Assembly (NCBI GenBank): GCA_023362775.1 | Contig: JALMGJ010000004.1 | Span: 36,968,929 to 37,032,928 of the forward strand | DNA: 64,000 nt | Reading direction: 5' to 3' | Origin: Charina bottae | Taxonomy: Eukaryota > Chordata > Lepidosauria > Squamata > Charinaidae | In this document: positions 58,001-64,000 of the stretch, in pieces | How the letters are laid out: each line of letters starts with the position of its first letter | Numbering within the stretch: the first letter of the stretch is position 1 | Notes under the pieces: model-generated | What the model saw: the letters and a program-made list of their open reading frames with translations, nothing else | Told to the model about the DNA's origin: nothing | The model's database searches: none | Made by a program: the position numbers and the translations under genes

Positions 58001-60151
58001 AGAGCATTAGGAAGAAAAGCCAGAAAAGTATTTTTTTTAAAAAAGATTTAACCAAGTGCTGAAATTTTGGGATGAGCATTTTACACTACAAACCTTTACT
58101 TTTTCTGATTCTCTTTTCCAACTGAATGCAAAATGCAAAATTAAATCCAGGCGAGGCTTCTTTTGTGGCGGTACTAATAATTACATCAGAACAAAACTTA
58201 CATCCACTTGATTAATTGTTCACGCTTACTCACCTTTAAAACACAGATCACAAAATGACAGTGATAAAGAACAAAAAGATTCAGAGAGAAGATTTCGTGA
58301 GAAAGAACCCGAGAGACAAAGGTATCGGTTGGAAGAGGGCCGAAAGCACAGAACTCACTATGAATTTGACAAATATGTGAGACGGAACGAAGATGAGGCC
58401 AAGTGGGAGAAAGGGTACAACCAAGACCGAGGAAAGAAAGTGAACTACAACTACAGCTTCAGTGTGGACACAGTAGACAAACTGGGTAAAGAGGACAAGT
58501 GTGATGACATGGCATCCAAAAAGGAGCGCATAAGAAATAAGGTTCTTTTATTCATTTAGGATAATCTTTCATTACTAAAATTACACCAGGGGCACAGAGG
58601 ATTTGCTTTTGACATCTCAGCATGAAACTTTTAACAATTATGTGGAAATAATACCAAAAAATCCATATTTTATAAGCCAAAGCAGTTAAGATACCTTTGC
58701 TGCTTATTTATGTGTCCCCATTTAAAATAAAATTATTACGAAGCATTTTTCTTATAAATCTTTTTTTCTTCCTAAAAAAAAATACTTAACTGCTTTACAC
58801 AACTGAGGGCTTACTCTCTTAATGAGAACTTATTGGGACCCAATCCACTCCAAAAAATCCTGACCTTACCTTACATTCTACTACAATATTACTAAAGAGC
58901 CTATTAGCCACAGTAGTCTAAGTAACTCTGGTGCTGATGAGTAACAAGAAGTGCAAAGCAACTTCATGTAGTACCAGGGCAAGTTATCCCTTAAAAAAAA
59001 GGCAGGGATTTATTTTTCTGAAGAGTTTTAAAAGAACACTTACTCCGTAAGAGCCTTACTGTTCATACTTCGGTTTTCAGAAGATCAGTATTTTCTGATA
59101 TGGCACTTTATTCTTTGGCTGCATGCAGCTGCAGCAAAAAGAGTGCCTTGACCTGATGATGTAGCAGCAGGACAGTACTGTCCATTGTGGATCACACAAC
59201 CCTTGTCAGTTGCAACCTGATTATAATGAGTTGATTTATCAGGAAAGTGAAGCTTTGCTTTAAACATGTTTTTTGAGAAGCAAATCTGATTCCCAAGAAG
59301 TACATTCCCAACACAAGTAAGTGTGTTTTAAATTGTGGATTAATCTTATGCCATTGATTATAGGATTACATTTGAGTTGTCCTGTTTCTCCCCCATCCCA
59401 TTATGAAGACTCTTCACCACTAAGCAAAAGGCTGCAAGATGATACATTTCTGTAGCAACTCTTGTACCCAGTTCTCCATGTGTATTAGCTAGACAGGACA
59501 TTGTTAGATCATCTTGAAAGCGTTAACTTTGTATTGTAGGAACTATGACGTCTTTTTTATTTGATTATTATTATATCATTATATATTGAATATTGAATAT
59601 ATATTATTATATATTGAATATTATTATATCCGGGGACGTGGTGGCTCAGCGGGTAAGACGCCAGGCTTGTCGATCGGAAGGTCGCAAGTTCGGAGGTTCA
59701 AATCCCTAGCCCCGCATGACGGAGTGAGCTCCCGCACTCGCCCCAGCTCTTGCCAACCTAGCAATTCGAAAGCATGCAAATGCAAGTAGATGAATAGGTA
59801 CCACTTCGGTGGGATGGTAACAGCGTTCCGCATGCGTCATGCTGGCCACATGACCGCGGAAGCGTCTTCGGACAACGCTGGCTCTTCAGCTAACAAACGG
59901 AGATGAGCACCGGCCCCTAGAGTCGGACACGACTGCCCAAATGTGCGGGGGGTACCTTTACCTTTTTATTATTATTATATCCATGTTTGTCTGAATTCAA
60001 CTAGCTGTTGCTCTATTCAGCTCGAGTGGGGGTTCTAAAGTTTTCCATGGGTTAGTTTGGTGCTGGGGTTTGTCCTATCGCTTTCATTCCAAGCTGTTTT
60101 CTCCAGAATCTTTTTAGTTTGCTTGAATACTTGCCTCTCAAGGGAGAGAAA

Positions 60152-60200
<49 letters not shown>

Positions 60201-60512
60201 GTTCTTATTAAATATGAATCAATAGCAGAAAGTTCTGTTTTTATATCCATTCAGTTAGGATGCTTTGAGATCCCCAGTGCAAGTAAATGGTTTTCTCAGA
60301 GCATTTATATTCTTTCTTTATTCTTTTTTTCTGCACAGGATCGCCCAGCCATGCAGCTGTACCAACCAGGAATTCGCATTCGAACACCTATGGGACCTAC
60401 AAGTAGGTTCTATGACTGTGCTGAAAAATCTTCTCAAGAAATTTATGACAGAAGGTATGAGGCAGACAACTCAGCTGGAGGTGGTTCTGAGAAAAGTGAA
60501 GATGCAGAGTAA
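46567..60512 (+). CDS. UPF3A: UPF3A, nonsense-mediated mRNA decay regulator
   Basis: Ten coding exons: 46567-46728, 47404-47510, 49421-49527, 50427-50525, 50625-50735, 53929-53984, 54078-54236, 55765-55922, 58247-58541 and 60339-60512. Total 1,428 bases, 475 aa (human 476). UPF3 proteins link the exon-junction complex to UPF2 in mRNA surveillance; UPF3A is the weaker or antagonistic paralogue of UPF3B. The first exon is Pro-rich and variable. The RRM-like UPF2-binding domain starts at VVIRRLPPNFTKEQLEEQL (exon 2) and runs to VVEFAPFQKI (exon 4). Exon 7 is a long charged helix (REEKREERRRRE). The last exon has the exon-junction binding motif DRPAMQLYQPG. Exon 4 is 99 bases and symmetric, so skipping keeps the frame, as in the human short isoform. 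AATAAA at 61204 may end the transcript. The exon 9 donor (GTTCTT) is weak. Confidence 0.97.
48386..48692 (+). mobile_element. Sauria-type SINE, copy 4
   Basis: Head with ATGGCTCAGTGGTTAAG and GGTTCGAGACC, middle with AGCATGCAAATG, tail with AGAGTCGGACACGACT but without a full CCTTTACCTTT end. No clear target duplication. It lies in UPF3A intron 2. Confidence 0.88.
49042..49205 (-). mobile_element. L2-like LINE 3' end with (TTTA)n, antisense
   Basis: A TTTA tandem tract at about 49053-49107 is followed by GAATTTATCCCCGCCCATCT, the antisense 3' end of an L2-clade LINE. It lies in UPF3A intron 2. Confidence 0.6.
49885..49931. repeat. (TAGG)n/(TAGA)n microsatellite
   Basis: About nine TAGG units followed by TAGA units in UPF3A intron 3. 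Confidence 0.9.
50821..50997 (+). mobile_element. tRNA-derived SINE, 5'-truncated, forward
   Basis: It begins at GCCTGAAAGCCGGCTGGGTG and ends in TTGAGTTATTTATAAAAATA and an AATA-repeat tail. Better preserved than the copy at 35840. It lies in UPF3A intron 5, about 85 bases after exon 5. Confidence 0.75.
51582..51684 (+). mobile_element. Sauria-type SINE, copy 5, truncated and chimeric
   Basis: Only the tRNA head and first body bases are present (ATGGCTCAGCGGTTAAG, GGTTCGAGACC). After GATGATGAGCTC it passes directly into the hammerhead-like repeat at 51688. Confidence 0.8.
51685..51810 (+). mobile_element. unclassified repeat with hammerhead-like hairpin
   Basis: CTGAAGA at 51688-51694 is followed by an extra A, a perfect 7-bp stem GCTCCTT/AAGGAGC with a GGAT loop (51696-51713), then GAAAC. 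This resembles the core of a hammerhead ribozyme (CUGANGA, stem II, GAAA). The following bases (ATCCAGTTGACATGATTCAA to CTTCATAGACA) recur in the fold-back insertion at 54272. Such motifs occur in Penelope-like elements and related retroelements, so that class is a guess. Confidence 0.5.
51811..52735. mobile_element. unclassified repeat, LTR-like
   Basis: It contains TATAAAAG at about 52213, after a stretch with imperfect repeats of a GGAGCAAGTTCTGATAGTGA unit (also GGAGTGAGTTCCGACAGCAA). A reverse-strand open frame of 187 codons (52708-52145) has no family I recognise. The piece TGATGTGATCAGCTAGATCT at 51863 recurs at about 50179. Possibly an LTR remnant; no matching second LTR is seen. Confidence 0.3.
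52797..53122 (+). mobile_element. Sauria-type SINE, copy 6
   Basis: Full-length copy with box A, box B GGTTCGAATCC and CCTTTACCTTT end. The 14-bp target duplication TACCTGATTATTAA is at 52783-52796 and 53123-53136. It lies in UPF3A intron 5. Confidence 0.93.
54272..54381 (+). mobile_element. 110-bp fold-back insertion with 15-bp target duplication
   Basis: The target duplication ATACTTTTCAATATG sits at 54257-54271 and 54382-54396. The insert starts with a reverse piece and continues with a forward piece of the same repeat as 51740-51802. Together with one flanking base they form a palindrome with two perfect 37-bp arms (54271-54307 and 54309-54345) around a single central C. It begins 36 bases after the donor of UPF3A exon 7. 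Confidence 0.9.
59632..59970 (+). mobile_element. Sauria-type SINE, copy 7
   Basis: Full-length copy; box B reads GGTTCAAATCC. The target duplication ATTATTATATCC is at 59620-59631 and 59971-59982. It lies in UPF3A intron 9. Confidence 0.92.
60150..60197. repeat. (AG)n microsatellite
   Basis: About 23 uninterrupted AG dinucleotides, 140 bases upstream of the last UPF3A exon. Confidence 0.9.
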
Positions 60513-61203
60513 AATGGACAGAACATTCAGCTTTAAGATTTAGTGCCCATAGAGAACTGAATGTTCTCAGAACCTGGCCAGCATTGCCAAGGAAATTCTA
60601 GTAGGCAATCTCATTCCTTTTTAAAGATCTCTGTCCGTAATCTGGATCACATGAAACATCACATGAAGTAAATAAGAATGTGATTTTTTTAAAAGGAAAG
60701 GACTTGTCTGCCTTGGAATCAAATCAAAGCTGACTCTGTTCTTTCTCCAGCTATGGGTATGCTCTCAGCAAATGAGGAAAAAAATCATTCCACCATGTCT
60801 ATAGATGCATATTTGATTATGTGATCATTGTATGTATTTGTGCTGGGATTAATTTCATACACATCACTGACTTATTACACATTCAAATGTGCATCTCTTT
60901 GCATAATGGGAGTTGTTTTCATAGATACATAAAGGATATTTTGATCTGAGATATAGGGAAGTGATTTTGATGCAATATTGCTGAAAATTATGCTAGATTT
61001 CAGAAGGCAGAGTTTGGATGTTCTAATAATTACTAACATGTTTTAAATTGCTGTGTTTTGTATAAAACATTTGAGAAAATACTACATCTGCTAAACAAAA
61101 GGATTATTTAAGATCTTTATTTCCAGACATTTTCACTGAAGCATATTTACTGTGTTCTACAAATTACATTAACTACACACTCCCAGTTCTGTAAGTACAT
61201 ACA

Positions 61204-61209
61204 AATAAA
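61204..61209 (+). terminator. candidate UPF3A poly(A) signal
   Basis: AATAAA about 690 bases after the UPF3A stop. A second AATAAA at 62251-62256 could serve a longer 3' UTR. Which is used cannot be seen here. Confidence 0.45.
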
Positions 61210-62908
61210 GCATTGTGCAAAATTTAACTATATTTACATCTGTGGGTGAGAAAAAGACAAGAGTAATTACCTTAGGTTTGGTCCTGTCAGTAGTTTTGTC
61301 CCTATATAATAATTACAGCAACACCATCTTTTAATTAGCATCATCAATATGTTTGTAGTTAATGCAACGTTTGCGTTATTATTGCAGTACAGTGCCCAAC
61401 CTGCTATAGGATCATGGTTAAAAGATACATTTACAGAAAGAGGTTAATGAAGTTCTGTTGGTTTACAAGGACATAACGGGACAGCATCCTGCATGTGTCA
61501 TAATTGTGGTGATTAAAAGGGCTGTTTAAGGCTTGCTTCTTGCAGCTCCTTTATCCCTGCTAGCAATACCTCCGGCCTCACACCCCCAGCAAGAGGACCA
61601 GAGCAACTTAAGGAAAATGGCTTTCAGTGGGGAGAGTGTGCACAAGGGAAGAGGGGTCAGCACTCGCCTCTGCCCATGCTCTGTAGGAATCCAGAGAAAA
61701 CTCGGTTCCGCTCTATGGGCCCGCCCTCTCCCATTTAGCCTACTCTTCAGCTTCATCAAAAGTCGGGTAAGTGTCAATCCATTTTTAACTTTTTGAACAG
61801 TATTTACCTTTTATTACATTACCTGAAAAAAGGCTGACCTGAGTCTAAATATGTAATGCAATATTGGCCTTTCATGAAATGACATTTTAAAATCTTTTTG
61901 CCATTTTTCAATATGTGGGTTTATCAGCTGTTTTTTGTATGTAAATATTTCATGAAATATATTTTTACATGCCATTGATGGAACTATATTGGATTATAAA
62001 TAGGTTATAGAGCAGAATGTATCATTCCTGCCACATGTTCCCTCTGTTCATTATGCTATTAGAATACATTATGATGAGATATATATTCTCATTTTTTGTG
62101 AAAAAAATTACACGTCTTAAGGGCAAGGCATAAAACCAATAATGTTGATATGCTTTCTATTTATAAGAAATGCAGACCTTACGTTGACTACTTTTTAACT
62201 TTGTGTTTTTATTTTTTTATTACTGTATTATCAGCATTTGTTTTAATGTAAATAAAGGAAATCTTCAGTTAATTTCAGTCACTGGAAGATTAAACTGAAA
62301 TCTAGTCATCTGAGTATTGGCTTGTTTGCTTTTTTTAACTTCTGGTGCAGAAATGCTTATGGAAAATAATTTATAGAATTAATGTACATATCCATTGGCT
62401 GCTTATATAATTTGTCGTTTTCTGATTAGCTCTTTTATACAATTGCTCTTCTCCCTGCTAACTGGGGGAGATGATACAACAGCTGTATGTTGAGTTGCCC
62501 TGCTTTAGTACATAATGTTTCTCTGTTTAAAGAATTGACCATAATTTTTTTTAAAATATTACTTATAAGCGTTTGAAGAGTCATCCTCATTTAACTGGGA
62601 AAATCGTTTCTCAAGTAACTGGGAACTGAACACAACCAGTTATCATAATCTTCACCCTTTAGATACAATGGAACTGCATCTGCCAGAATTCCAAGCCAGC
62701 ACAGCCAAAGGTTGGGAATTTTAAGTTACAATACAGGCATCTGAATGGAGAAATTGATGTATCTTCAGGAGTATATACAGTAGACGAGTGAAGAAAGAGG
62801 CAGAGGCCACAGATGCGATGAAATATTTATAGTCCAGTAATGTTATGCATTCTGAATAGCACATTCTTCATTAAGAATAAGAATATATAATGTAAGCCCC
62901 AAGACTTT
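61210..62908. other. spacer between two convergent genes
   Basis: AT-rich sequence between the UPF3A 3' end and the FBXO36-like stop codon, likely holding 3' UTRs of both. Overlapping frames at 61526-61796 on both strands have no family similarity. No mobile element is recognised. Confidence 0.5.
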
Positions 62909-63501
62909 TTAGAAGAAGGCGGTCTGCCTTCTCTGCGTCTGTGTCAGATGGCCTCGTCTTTGATGGAAATTCCTTTGTTTTCTGTAAGCTGGAAATCTGG
63001 CTGTCTGTACGTCAAGAGAATATTTATCTTGCAATCTTTTAATTCTTTCCCAAAATTCATCAGTGTTACACAGCTGAAAGATAAATGTCTACAATGTTTA
63101 TTATATTCTACATATGAGTAAGCCAGATTATCATCTTAATCAAAATAGATTTTTATCCATTGCATTAATTCTTAAATTTTTGATATACCTCAAAGCTAAT
63201 TGCTTTCCCTTTGTACATGGTATTGACTATTATAACCTCTGTACCATACCACATAAATTATAGACTATATATTATGGAAATTATTTAAAACATCAAATCT
63301 GCTTTAAAATAACTATGAGAGTTATTACCTGATGAAACCTTTTGCAGGTTTTTGACAACTGTTCAATGTCCTCCACATTAAGAAATGACATGATGTGAAC
63401 AATCAAATTTTCAGGCATTCGAACTAGGAAATCATAGTGTCCTTGACACAAGTTGAGAGCATACTTCAGCATGCTTTTCCCAAAAATGCTTTGAACTTGT
63501 T
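62909..63501 (-). CDS. FBXO36-like F-box protein, last two exons
   Basis: Two exons on the reverse strand: 63329-63501 (phase 2 bases, then 57 codons) and 62909-63073 (54 codons and stop). The first has QSIFGKSMLKYALNLCQGHY and an F-box (MPENLIVHIMSFLNVEDIEQ and LSKTCKRFHQ). The second opens with LCNTDEFWERI, the usual LW.. end of the F-box region. The intron boundary matches human FBXO36 as I recall it. F-box proteins recruit substrates to the SCF ubiquitin ligase through SKP1; the substrate is unknown. After DKYS the C-terminus does not resemble FBXO36, and another frame gives a short plausible tail too, so the end is uncertain. Upstream exons lie beyond the window. FBXO36 itself or a paralogue cannot be settled. 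Confidence 0.8.
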
Positions 63502-64000
63502 CTGAAGTAAGTAAGTAAAGGGAATAAACTTTTAGCACATGTGCTACAAAAATAAATACTGCTAACATTGTGTATTATGGTTATAGTAACATAGTGCAGA
63601 TTCATAATAATAAAGGTCATTGAAAAACATTTATCACCTCATACATTGTAGAGATGGTTGCTAGATGAGGCTACAACTGTATTGCATTCTTTTCTTCAAC
63701 TCTGATACCTTAGCCTTTAAATAATTAAATATCTACATCTGAGGAGAAATAATTTGGAAAAAGAAACTATAAGGAATGAAAGGAGAAAAACCTTTACTAA
63801 AAGAAGATGGAAGGCAGAAATAGGTTGTACTTAAGAGTAAGAGTCACGGAACTCAAAGAGGCTTACTTTTGAGTCGATAGGGTTGTTCTGCTAGTAATGA
63901 TTGGAATTCTTATCTGGCTGGTCTGGAGGGTTTGAAACAAACTGGAACTACAGTACCATAATATCGATCAGCATTACATGTGCTGGTTCCTCCCCATCCT
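63502..64000 (-). other. intron of the FBXO36-like gene
   Basis: Sequence upstream of the F-box exon on the reverse strand. I find no further coding exon; the N-terminal exons should lie to the right of the window. Confidence 0.5.

Noticed and set aside
61526..61796. Overlapping frames on both strands after UPF3A
   Set aside because: No family similarity; likely 3' UTR or spacer.

Overview
This is vertebrate nuclear DNA, most likely from a squamate reptile and probably a lizard. The evidence is multi-exon genes with GT-AG introns, two CpG-island promoters, a BovB (RTE) LINE, and seven tRNA-derived SINEs of the Sauria type that share their 3' tail with BovB. Species cannot be told from the sequence alone.

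Four protein-coding genes are present. CFAP97D2 (371-11371, +, 5 coding exons) is a small ciliary/flagellar protein of the CFAP97/hemingway family. CDC16 (21811-44765, +, 18 coding exons, 622 aa) is the APC6 subunit of the anaphase-promoting complex. UPF3A (46567-60512, +, 10 coding exons, 475 aa) acts in nonsense-mediated mRNA decay. The 3' half of an FBXO36-like F-box gene (62909-63501, -) meets UPF3A tail to tail and continues beyond the right edge. The order CFAP97D2-CDC16-UPF3A matches human 13q34 as I remember it. Exon joins were made by hand, and reading phase is kept across every join. CDC16 and UPF3A each start in a CpG island.

The rest is introns and spacer rich in mobile DNA. 0-11 kb holds CFAP97D2, with a pogo/Tigger-like MITE, two SINEs, a 134-bp inverted repeat around exon 3 and a hAT MITE. 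11-21 kb is intergenic and carries a nearly complete Ty1/copia retrotransposon (14099-18689) with 5-bp target duplications and a primer site matching initiator tRNA-Met cut in the anticodon stem. 21-45 kb holds CDC16, whose introns carry two Tc1 transposons with open transposase frames, a BovB nested in an older RTE-like LINE, and hAT and pogo-like MITEs. 46-61 kb holds UPF3A, with SINEs, a fragment with a hammerhead-like hairpin and a small fold-back insertion from the same family. 61-64 kb holds the UPF3A 3' region and the F-box gene.

The host genes look ordinary and intact. The interest lies in the mobile DNA: the copia element, the very young Tc1, the nested BovB, and the inverted repeats that could affect splicing or exon circularisation.
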